Below the pieces are notes generated by a model, which worked only from the letters and a program-made list of their open reading frames with translations, did no database searches and was not told where the DNA came from. Source: Acidobacteriota bacterium (GTDB lineage Bacteria; Acidobacteriota; Blastocatellia; RBC074). From it: a stretch of 64,000 bases of DNA. Positions within the stretch are counted from its first letter, which is position 1, and every line of letters starts with the position of its first letter. Made by a program: the position numbers and the translations under genes. Positions 55,676-64,000 of this stretch are shown piece after piece. The DNA is taken from contig JAFDVI010000005.1 of NCBI GenBank assembly GCA_018269055.1, positions 116,499 to 180,498 of the forward strand, given 5' to 3'.

Positions 55676-58600
55676 ATGGCCAATCGTACCTCTGTCCGCC
55701 GCTGCTCAATCTCTGTGCTTTTGAATTCTTTTGGTTTTGTTCTTCTGTTGCTTGCATTGTCTGGCAATGCCAGTGCGCAGAACGCAGCCACCGACGGGTT
55801 TACGCCCGAAGGTCTGAAGGCAGGCGCGCCCGCTGGTTCGTTTCAACTAAGCGGCTTTGACAACATCAATTACTTCAACGGCAATTTGAACTTCACGTTG
55901 CCGCTGTTGCACGCGGGCGGACGCGGCGGTGTAGGCTATACGATCCCGCTGCGGATCGAGCGCAAATGGCTGGTCAACAAAACGTTCAATGGCGGGTAAG
56001 TTCACACGCCGGAACCGAATGATTGGCAGGACATTGATCCGGGATACGGCCCGGGCGTGTTGATTGGCAGAGTCATCGGATTACCCGGACAAAACTGCGG
56101 CAGCGTCGGCACTTCTTATACCGACACGCTCACCCGCCTGACTTTCACCGCCGGGGATGGAACGGAGTATCAATTGCGTGATACATCCTCGAACAATGGC
56201 AATTCAGCAACGACGACCTGGAGCTATTGCGATGTGGGCTATGCGCCGAACCGCGGAAAGGTTTTTGTCACGGATGATGGTTCGGCTGTGACGTTCGTCT
56301 CTGACAGCGATATTTACGACGCCTATAACGGTGGCGTAACCGAGCGCATTTATCCTTCCGGCTACCTGATGCTGCCTGATGGCAGCCGTTACCGAATTGA
56401 CGATGGGTATGTAACCTGGATTCGTGACCGCAACGGCAACAAGATCAGCTTCACGTATGGTTGGGGTGGCGTCGCCACCATTACCGATTCACTCAACCGA
56501 GTCATCAACATCGGCTACGGCGACGATCCGGCGACTTCCTACAACGATCACGACGAAATCACCTGGAAAGGCTACGGCGGAACGACCCGAACCATCAAAA
56601 TCTACTTCAGTCAGATGAGCAGTGCGATGCGTTCCGGCGATTCGGTTCAGACGTATTACACGCTGTTTCCTGATTTGAATGGCGCCAGCAGCAGCACAAC
56701 TTTCAACCCGACCAAGATCGCGTCTTCGGTCGAACTGCCGAATGGGAAGAGCTATTCCTTCAAATACAACCGCTACGGCGAACTGGCGCGCGTCGAACTG
56801 CCGACCGGCGGCGCGATTGAATACGATTACGAAGCGGGAATTTCCGGCGGCGCAACCAGCGGCGCTTATGGTGGCAACGGAGCCTACATCGGCAAACAGG
56901 TCTATCGCCGCGTGGTCGAACGGCGCGTGTACAAGGACAGCGGTTCGACTTACGAACACAGAACCCTGATCAGCAAGGCGGAAGATTCCAGCGGCGGCAA
57001 TCTTGGCTATGTGGATGTGGAAACGAAAAACTATTCGGGAACTACGCTGACCAAAGAGCGGCATTACTTCCACGGTTCGGCCAAAGTGCCGACCGCACAA
57101 CTGCCGTACGATTACTCTCAGTGGAAAGATGGCAAGGAATGGAAAACCGAGGCGCAGAACACCAGCGGCACGGCAATCAAAACCACTGAAAACACCTGGC
57201 AGCAACCGGCGTCGGGTTACACCTGGCCGCTGACTTCAGCGGAAAGCAGCGACAGCGTCCGGGCGAACAATCCGAAGATTACGCAAACGCTCTCGACGCT
57301 CAACGAAACCAGCCAGGTCGCCAAACAGACCTTCGCTTACGATGCGCATTTCAACCAGACGGACGTTTATGAATTCGATTACGGCTCCAGTTCGCCGCCG
57401 AGCTACGCCACTCGTCATACCAAGACGGACTATCTGACTACGAATTCAGTCAACAGCATCAATAACGCGGGACCGATTGGGTCGGCCTACGCTTCCAGCG
57501 ATTACCACATCCGCAACTTACCTGCGAAGCAGTATGTTTACTCCGTCAACACCAGCAATGGCACGGAAACGAAAATCGCGCAGACCGAATACGAATACGA
57601 CAAATACGACACCAGCACGTATCACGCCAATCTGGTCGCACGCTCCGGCATCAGCGGATTAGATAGCGGCTATGCCAGCACCAGCACCGTCGCGCGCGGC
57701 AACGTCACCAAAACGACCAGTTATTCCGACGCAGCCGGATTGACCGGAGCCGTCAGTACGCATCAGCAATATGACGTAGCCGGAAATGTCGTAGTGGCGA
57801 TTGATGCGCGCGGCAAATCCACTACGTTTGATTACAGTGACCGGTACGGCGCGCCCAGCGGCGAAGCTCGCGCCAACAGTGCGCCCAGCGAATTGAGTTC
57901 GGTCAGCCAGACGAGCTTCGCCTTCCCGACCAAAATCACTAACGCCCTGAGTCACGAGGTGTATACGCAATTTGATTATTACCTGGGCAAGGTTGTAGAT
58001 CGCGAAGACGCCAACGGCGTAGTGTCGAGCGCTTCGTACAGCGATACACTCGACCGCCCGACGCAGGTCATTCGGGCAAGCACGGCCAGCCCTTCGGATT
58101 CAAACAAGAGCCAGACGACCTTTGCTTACGACGATACGAACAAGATCATCACGACCACCAGCGACCAGAGCAGTTACGACGACAACGCGCTGAAAGGGCA
58201 GATTCTGTACGACGGACTTGGGCGAACGACCGAAACGCGCAGCTACGAAAACTCTACGGATTACATCATCGTCAATCAGACCTACGACGCATTGGGGCGA
58301 CAATATCAGGTCTCGAATCCGTACCGAACAGGCGACACAGCAGTTTGGACGACGACCGCTTACGATGCCTTGGGCCGAGTGATTTCCGTGGCCACGCCTG
58401 ACACCGCGACCGTCAGCACGGCTTACGATGGCGCGCGCGTGCTGGTTACAGATCAGGCGGGCAAACAGCGCATCAGCCAGAGCGATGCGTTTGGGCGATT
58501 AACAAATGTTTGGGAAGTGACGGCTTCGGATTCGGCGACTGAATCCGTTTCCTTCCCCGGCTATTCCGGCATCACGGATGGGTACCTGACGAAGTACGTT

Positions 58601-61033
58601 TACGACGCGCTGGATAATTTGACGACGGTGACGCAACAAATCGGCACTAGCGGCACGACGCAAACGCGGACGTTCGTCTACGATTCGCTGAAACGGCTGA
58701 CTTCGGCAACGAATCCGGAAAGCGGCGCGACCAGTTATGTGTATGACGAAAACGGAAACTTGACTGAAAAGACCGATGCCCGAACGACAAAGACGACGCT
58801 GGTTTACGACGATCTGAACCGCCCGACCTCCAAAACCTACTCCGGCACAACCACCGAAGGAACAGACGCCGCCAACGCTACAGCGCCCGTCTATTTCAAG
58901 TATGACAGCCAGACGCTGCCGACCGGCGCGCCATCGGGCTTTGATCGCGGCAAAGCCATCGGACGATTGGTGGCGGTGACCTACGGCAGCAGCACAACCA
59001 GCGTCGGCACGTATTATGGCTACGATTCGCTGGGAAGAGTGCTGCGGCGAACGCAGCAGATTGGCTCGTCCAGCAACAACTACGCGGTGCAGGCGACCTA
59101 TGACCTTTCGGGCGCGATGACCGGCGGGACCTATCCTTCGACGCGAACGACGACGTACACATACGATCAAGCGGGGCGGTTGAGCACGTTCAGCGGAACG
59201 CTGGGTGATGGCACATCGCGGACGTATGCCAACGTCACGCAGTACAGCGCGGCGGGACTGAAGGAGCGGGAGAGTTACGGCACGGGATCGAACGGAATGA
59301 CCACGCCGCTTTACCTGAAGCTGCATTACAACAAACGGCAGCAGTTGGTGGATTTGCGATTGGGCAGCGTCAATGACGAATGGAACTGGAACCGGGGCTT
59401 GCAGACGTTTTATTACGGAACGGACGCGATCACCAATTGGAATCCGTTTGCGGATGACGACGACAACAACGGGAACGTCCGGCGCGCGCTGCATTACGTG
59501 CCGACGGCGGTGGACGGCAGCGGCGACGTGACGACTTACGTGATTCCGCAGCTTCACGATTACAGCTACGACGCGCTAAACCGGATCAGCGGCATGCTGG
59601 AATGGCAGTTGGATGGGAGCGGAAACTGGCAATCGAACGTAGTGACGCAGAATTACGGCTACGACCGGTTCGGCAATCGCGGGATCACCAGCGCGACGGG
59701 CGGCGTGAACAGTTACAACCCAAGCTACACGGCAAGCACGAACCGGATCAGCAGCCTGACGTATGATTCGGCGGGCAACATCACCTACGACGCGGCGAGC
59801 GGCGGGACGATGACCTACGACGCGGATAACCACATGGTAACAGCCTCGAGCGGCGGAACGTACGTCTACGACGGCGAAGGCAAGCGCGTGAAGCGAACCG
59901 CATCGAGCCAGGAATGGTGGTACGTGTATGGCATCGGTGGAGAATTGATTGCAGAATACCTCTCTACCGCAACGACAACGGTGAAGGAGGAATACGGCTA
60001 CCGAGGCGGGCGGTTGCTGGTGCTATGGGACGCGGACAAGAGCGGAGACGAGCGATTGAAGTGGCTGGTGACGGATCATCTGGGTTCGACGCGAATGGAA
60101 GCGGACAAGTCCGGGAGCTTGGCGGCGATGGTGCGGCACGATTACCTGCCATTCGGAGAAGAGTTGGCGGCAGGAATTCGCGGGAGCGGGTATGGATATG
60201 TCAGCACGAATGTCCGGCAGAAGTTTGGGTCGAAAGAACGTGATACGGAAACTGGACTGGATTTCTTCGAGGCTAGATACTATGCAAACACGCAAGGACG
60301 CTTTACTTCGAGTGATCCGATTCTGATCGCAAAGCAAAAGTTGCTTGATCCCCAACAGTGGGATATGTACTCATACACCCGCAACAATCCGATTCGCTTC
60401 ACTGACCCAACAGGAAAGTATGTTTGCGCAGACAATAAAGTATGCGAACAATTTGAAAAAGCCAGACAGAAGGCTTTGAAGTCAAAAGATGCAGATGTAG
60501 TACGAGCGGCTGCTGCTTACGGCGATCCTTCAAAAAAGAAGGGGGACAGCGGGGACAACGGAGTCTATGTGAGCTTCTCGGACAACCTGAAGGGCGATCG
60601 TGCCGGAACTGTCTCACGACGTGATACAGGAATTGAACAGGACTCCAAGAGTCCTAATGGATTGAGAGCCACAGTAAACGTCACGATAAAGAGTGATCAA
60701 GCTAGCAATGAGGAAGTTATTGTTCACGAGGGTAGCCACGTCGCAGATAGGCAGGATTTTGTGAATGCAATAGGTTTGGATGGGAATATGGACAAGGCAA
60801 ACGCTCTGAATATAACACTGCGAGAAAGTGAAATAAGAGCCTACAAACTCTCGATTTCCTACGCGCAGCGAGGCAACCAGACTTTGAATTTTGGCCCTTG
60901 CGGACTAATGCAAGAATGTAAGTTTCCGCCTGCGATGATGCCAGCATTGCGTGACCAACGTATAGACGACCTATTAAATTCTCAATACACTAACTTAAAT
61001 ACAGTTATCTTTCCGGAGCTTAAGAAACCATGA
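55676..61033 (+). pseudogene. RHS-repeat polymorphic toxin gene with one in-frame stop
   Basis: 1786 codons read in a single frame from ATG 55676 (GAGGG upstream) to 61033, interrupted only by TAA at 55997-55999 (about codon 108). The first part has a signal peptide and GSFQLSGFDNINYFNGNLNF, the usual opening of acidobacterial RHS proteins. After the TAA the same frame goes on VHTPEPNDWQDIDPGYGPGV and then many YD repeats (for example YDSLKRLTSATNPESG). The core ends with GLDFFEARYYANTQGRFTSS and NNPIRFTDPTGK near 60420. The last ~205 codons form an AT-richer tip with HEGSHVAD (HExxH at 60725-60739) and SEIRAY, a putative zinc metallopeptidase toxin. Whether the TAA is a mutation, an assembly error or read through is open. 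Confidence 0.85.
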
Positions 61034-61533
61034 AACTACTCTTTTCTTTGATAATTGTCACACTTTCCTTTTCGCCAACTTTTGCGCAAAAGGGGACTAC
61101 CCAAAAGCAAATTTCGGATGTACTGAGCTTATGTGAGTTGGCTGATAACTGGAAGGACCATAACCGAAATAAGATTCGCGTTCGCGCGATCTTGGTATCA
61201 GGAGCGGAGCAGACGTGGCTGTACGATCCTGCGTGCAAAAACGGAGAAGCCTTAACCTATGTAAGCTTTCGCCAACACGTAAAAGGAGCGATGAAAAGAT
61301 TGGACCAGATCATTGCAAAGGATAGGCGGACGCAGGTGATCCTTGAGGGAATCTTTTATGGGCCAGAGCCATACAAGAAGGTGGATTCTAAGCTACCAGC
61401 ATCCATAAGAGAGCGGCTTGAAAAATCGCCCAAGGGTTATGGGCATATGAATTCGTTCAAGACAATGATTGAGGTGACTAAAGTTATTGAGGCAGCCGAG
61501 GTGCCTCACGATGTTCCTACCAGTAAGCCTTAA
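61030..61533 (+). CDS. secreted small protein, candidate immunity protein for the RHS tip
   Basis: The product is 167 residues. Its ATG overlaps the RHS stop as ATGA, so it is translated with the toxin tip. Signal peptide: MKLLFSLIIVTLSFSPTFAQ. The mature part has two cysteines (LSLCELADNWKDHNRNKIRV, DPACKNGEALTYVS) and an alpha/beta profile; I recognise no family. Position and coupling are those of immunity proteins of polymorphic toxins, and the signal peptide would place it where an exported metallopeptidase acts. It shares the low G+C of the RHS tip, consistent with the two moving together. Confidence 0.7.
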   Translation: MKLLFSLIIVTLSFSPTFAQKGTTQKQISDVLSLCELADNWKDHNRNKIRVRAILVSGAEQTWLYDPACKNGEALTYVSFRQHVKGAMKRLDQIIAKDRRTQVILEGIFYGPEPYKKVDSKLPASIRERLEKSPKGYGHMNSFKTMIEVTKVIEAAEVPHDVPTSKP

Positions 61534-61608
61534 GGGAGCAGCTTATGATATGAAGTTTTTCTCTACCACAATCCTCTCTATTACAGTAGGCGCGCCAGAT
61601 AGCCCTAG

Positions 61609-62505
61609 ATGCGGAGCTTCGTCTATGATTCGCTAAAGCGGCTGATTTCTGCCACCAATCTGGAAAGTGGCTCGACCAGCCAAAGCTACGACGCCAACGG
61701 GAACCTGCTGGAAAAGACCGATGCCCGGACGACGAAGACGACGTTGGTTTACGACGATCTGAACCGCCCGACTTCCAAGACCTACTCCGGCACGACAACC
61801 GAAGGCACTAACGCAGCCAGCGCTACAGCACCTGTCTACTTTAAGTACGACAGCCAGACGCTGCCGAGCGGAGCGCCGTCGGGCTTCGATCGCGGGAAAG
61901 CGGTCGGGCGCTTGGTGGCGGTGACTTACGGCAGCAGCACGACCAGTGTCGGCACGTATTACGGCTACGATTCGCTGGGCCGGGTGTTGCGGCGGACGCA
62001 GCAGATCGGTTCGTCCAGCAATAACTACGCGGTGCAGGCGACTTACGATCTGTCCGGCGCGATGACCGGCGGAACCTATCCTTCGACGCATACGACCAGT
62101 TACAGCTACAATCAGGCAGGCCAATTGAGCGGCTTCAGCGGAACGTTGGGCGACGGCACGTCGCGGACGTATGCTTCCGTCACGTAGTACAACGCGGCGG
62201 GGCTGAAAGAACGCGAAAGTTACGGGACGGGATCGAACGGAATGACTACGCCGCTGTACCTGAAGCTGCATTACAACAAGCGGCAGCAGTTGGTGGATTT
62301 GCGACTGGGCAGCGTCAACGATGAATGGAACTGGAACCGGGGATTGCAGACGTTTTATTACGGGACGGACGCGATCACCAATTGGAATCCGTTTGCGGAT
62401 GATGACGACAACAACGGGAACGTGCGGCGCGCGTTGCATTACGTGCCGACAGCGGTGGACGGCAGCAGATTGGCTCCTCAAGCAACCAAGACCACGGCAC
62501 TCTAA
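61609..62505 (+). pseudogene. displaced, decayed copy of part of the RHS core
   Basis: 61611-62466 aligns without gaps to 58666-59521 of the RHS gene (constant offset of 2945 bp). It repeats YDSLKRLxSATNxESG, the KTYSGTTTEGT block, NYAVQATYDLSGAMTGGTYP and PFADDDDNNGNVRRALHYVP. The copy lacks a start region and carries CAG to TAG at 62185-62187 (TQY in the parent). After 62466 it switches to an unrelated frame and stops at 62505. Most differences are at third codon positions, so the copy was under selection before it decayed or was imported from a related RHS gene. Confidence 0.88.
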
Positions 62506-62530
62506 GGGCGTAAAATTCTGACTTGCCAGG

Positions 62531-63310
62531 TTATGACGATGTGGAGATGCTCTGGTTAGGGTTAGTTTGTCGTTGCCGCAGAACTTCAAACAACACCACA
62601 CCCGCTGCCACGCTGACGTTCAGCGAATTCAGTTGTCCAACCATTGGAATGGATACAACTGCATCGCAGTTTTCGCGCACCAGTCGCCGAATGCCTTTGC
62701 CTTCGCTGCCCATCACCAACGCCAGTGGGACGTTGAAATCAAACTCCGTGTAGGTGGTTTCCGCTCCGCCTTCTACGCCGACCACCCAGATGCTGCGTTC
62801 CTTCAGGTCTTCGATCAATCGAACCAGATTCGTGACACGCGCGACGCGGACGTATTCGACCGCGCCCGCCGAAGTTTTGGCGACGGTTTCATTCAACCCG
62901 GCGGCACGATGTTCGGGGATGAACACGCAGTCCACACCCGCGCCTTCACAAGTTCGTAAAATCGCGCCCAGGTTGTGTGGGTCTTCAATTCCATCCAGCA
63001 ACACCAGCAATGGGCGTTCGCTCAAACTTTCCAGAATCGCATCGGCTTCGACGTAACCGGAATGTCGCTTTTGTGCATTGTCAGGAGCCATCGCCAGGGC
63101 GACGACGCCTTGGTGGTTGGCGTGGCGAGTCAACTCGTCCAACTCACGACGCTCGCGCGTTTCAATGCTGACGCCTGCGCGCCTGGCAGCTTCGGTCAGT
63201 TCTTTCAGCCGCGAAGGATTGGCTCCGCTGGCGATCAGGATTTTTCGGATCGGTCGCCGCCGCGCGCGCAACGCTTCCAGCACGGGCGATAATCCGTAAA
63301 TGTGATTCAT
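62531..63310 (-). CDS. rlmB: 23S rRNA 2'-O-ribose methyltransferase, RlmB/TrmH (SpoU) family
   Basis: The product is 259 residues, typical of RlmB. An N-terminal substrate-binding domain (IYGLSPVLEALRARRRPIRK) precedes the SPOUT knot. The three SpoU motifs are complete: LDGIEDPHNLGAILRTCEGA (motif 1, with Asn113 and Arg119), ALVMGSEGKGIRRL at 197-210 (motif 2) and SIPMVGQLNSLNVSVAAGVV at 220-239 (motif 3, SAM binding in the trefoil knot). RlmB methylates G2251 in the peptidyl-transferase P loop; other TrmH paralogues are hard to exclude by sequence alone. It faces the RHS remnant tail to tail, 25 bp apart. Confidence 0.9.
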   Translation of the reverse strand: MNHIYGLSPVLEALRARRRPIRKILIASGANPSRLKELTEAARRAGVSIETRERRELDELTRHANHQGVVALAMAPDNAQKRHSGYVEADAILESLSERPLLVLLDGIEDPHNLGAILRTCEGAGVDCVFIPEHRAAGLNETVAKTSAGAVEYVRVARVTNLVRLIEDLKERSIWVVGVEGGAETTYTEFDFNVPLALVMGSEGKGIRRLVRENCDAVVSIPMVGQLNSLNVSVAAGVVLFEVLRQRQTNPNQSISTSS

Positions 63311-63380
63311 CGGGGTGCATTCCTCAATCAGAATTGAATTGATACCGCGCCGGATTATATCGGTTTTGGCTGAAAGAAAT

Positions 63381-63524
63381 GTAGCGCGGGTTTTCCAACC
63401 TGCGCCTGCTTTGTGAAGATTGCTGTTGTTGGCAAAGTCACGAACGCATGGTGTGTGAAAATGGCTGTTGTTGGTTGAAGGCTCGAATCGAGAAATTCCG
63501 CGCGGGTTGGAAAAACTGCGCTAC
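63381..63524. mobile_element. MITE-like element with 25-bp terminal inverted repeats
   Basis: The outer 25 bp at 63381-63405 (starting GTAGCGCGGGTTTTCC) and at 63500-63524 (ending AAAAACTGCGCTAC) are inverted copies with three mismatches. The 94-bp interior has no gene but carries two direct copies of GAARATKGCTGTTGTTGG (near 63416 and 63458). No target duplication was made out. Size and structure fit a non-autonomous element or REP-like unit. Confidence 0.6.
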
Positions 63525-63526
63525 AG

Positions 63527-63565
63527 AAAAAAGCGGCAACCTGAAGTTGTGGCTTCAAGTTGCCG
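63527..63565 (-). terminator. terminator of the partial secreted-protein gene
   Basis: CGGCAACCTGAAG (63534-63546) pairs with CTTCAAGTTGCCG (63553-63565) with one mismatch and a 6-nt loop. On the minus strand it continues CTTTTTTCTG. It lies 63 bp after the stop of the gene at 63629. Confidence 0.75.
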
Positions 63566-63628
63566 AAAAAGAGACTCAACGTTTCAGTGGGAAATTCGAT
63601 CAAACTGGTTTGTGCTCAGGCCGGTTGG

Positions 63629-64000
63629 TTATTGAACCAGCGCGACAGTCACGATTTCCGGCTCGACTTTGTTGTTGGCCAGATGGCGTCCGCTCAACTC
63701 TTTGACGAGTTCACGCTCAGCCTTGGAAGTCGGCAATTGCATCGCTTCCGTTTGGCCTTCGATCTGCATCTTTGCCAAAAAGTATTTGTCGCCATACCGA
63801 TGGAAGACCAGTTGCGTGGTCGTAGCGGCTTGTTTGTCGTCAACTTTTTGGAAAATGGAAACCGCTGGCGATTTCCAATCAATGCTGCGGATGATCACTG
63901 TTCCGCGCGGCGCACTCGGTTCGGCAATCGTGTATTTGCCTGCCACCATGGTTTTGCCGTTGACCTGGAAATCGAAAGGAACATTCGCCGTCAACGCAGG
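63629..64000 (-). CDS. small hypothetical protein, 5' end outside the window
   Basis: 124 codons are visible and the frame is open to the last base, so the start and the probable signal peptide lie beyond 64000. The visible part starts with LTANVPFDFQVNGKTMVAGK followed by YTIAEPSAPRGTVIIRS, the ANVPFDF.V.GK...AGKYT opening of a small beta-rich secreted family common in Acidobacteriota. It continues with QLVFHRYGDKYFLAKMQIEG and a basic C-terminal helix ending EIVTVALVQ. Function unknown; I know it only as a conserved exported protein. Confidence 0.75.
   Translation of the reverse strand, partial: PALTANVPFDFQVNGKTMVAGKYTIAEPSAPRGTVIIRSIDWKSPAVSIFQKVDDKQAATTTQLVFHRYGDKYFLAKMQIEGQTEAMQLPTSKAERELVKELSGRHLANNKVEPEIVTVALVQ

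Noticed and set aside
58499..59557. 352-codon minus-strand frame inside the RHS gene
   Set aside because: It is antisense to RHS repeats and Arg/Val/Ile-rich, with a parallel shadow over the decayed copy (61633-62601). Both arise from the same codon pattern.
63355..63603. 82-codon minus-strand frame
   Set aside because: It is made from the inverted and direct repeats of the MITE-like element and from the terminator hairpin.

Overview
The window comes from a GC-rich bacterium, most likely Acidobacteriota (Blastocatellia or a related class). The main reason is about 43 kb of minus-strand DNA filled with large duplicated FtsX/MacB-type permeases of the ADOP kind (acidobacterial duplicated orphan permeases) headed by PadR repressors. 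Lipocalin-like and cupredoxin-like small secreted proteins and an RHS toxin locus fit the same lineage. The assignment rests on gene content only.

Layout. 1-3162 (+): the end of a PQQ/beta-propeller protein, a secreted TPR protein and an NmrA-like NAD(P)-binding protein. 3324-4082 (-): a two-gene operon of unknown function whose second product is cysteine-rich, closed by a clear terminator. 4339-47598 (-): 14 intact ADOP permease genes, one internally deleted ADOP, one ADOP 5' remnant and five padR genes in five transcription units. A MOSC protein, a small secreted protein, a VOC protein and a nitrilase-family hydrolase are interspersed. 47692-50734 (-): a lipocalin-like secreted protein, a 14-TM MFS exporter and an enoyl-CoA hydratase-family protein. 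50735-51980: a 1.2-kb stretch without a convincing gene, holding a strong minus-strand terminator and a long-range perfect inverted repeat that suggest a structured RNA. 51981-54676: a secreted helical protein, hemL and a coiled-coil zinc-ribbon protein. 55187-62505 (+): a small secreted cupredoxin-like protein and a large RHS gene broken by one in-frame stop, followed by an overlapping candidate immunity gene and a displaced, decayed copy of part of the RHS core. 62531-64000 (-): rlmB, a MITE-like inverted-repeat element and the 3' part of a small secreted-protein gene.

The most informative system is the padR/ADOP array. The padR genes fall into two sequence classes. Class I (13 kb and 33 kb) heads ADOPs with a prefix domain of the 'DW..EIRRRL / EIVEEL..HLE' type. 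Class II (20, 26 and 47.6 kb) heads ADOPs with a '[17 protein letters not shown]' prefix. The match between regulator class and prefix class has no exception among the operon members. Each padR has a recognisable sigma70-type promoter with short repeats or palindromes overlapping it, consistent with autoregulated single-input operons. Class II promoters share the octamer CTACATAG (plus strand), and two of them carry 16-bp-phased direct repeats. One class I promoter appears to make a leaderless mRNA. No ABC ATPase gene is present, so the permeases are orphans in this window.
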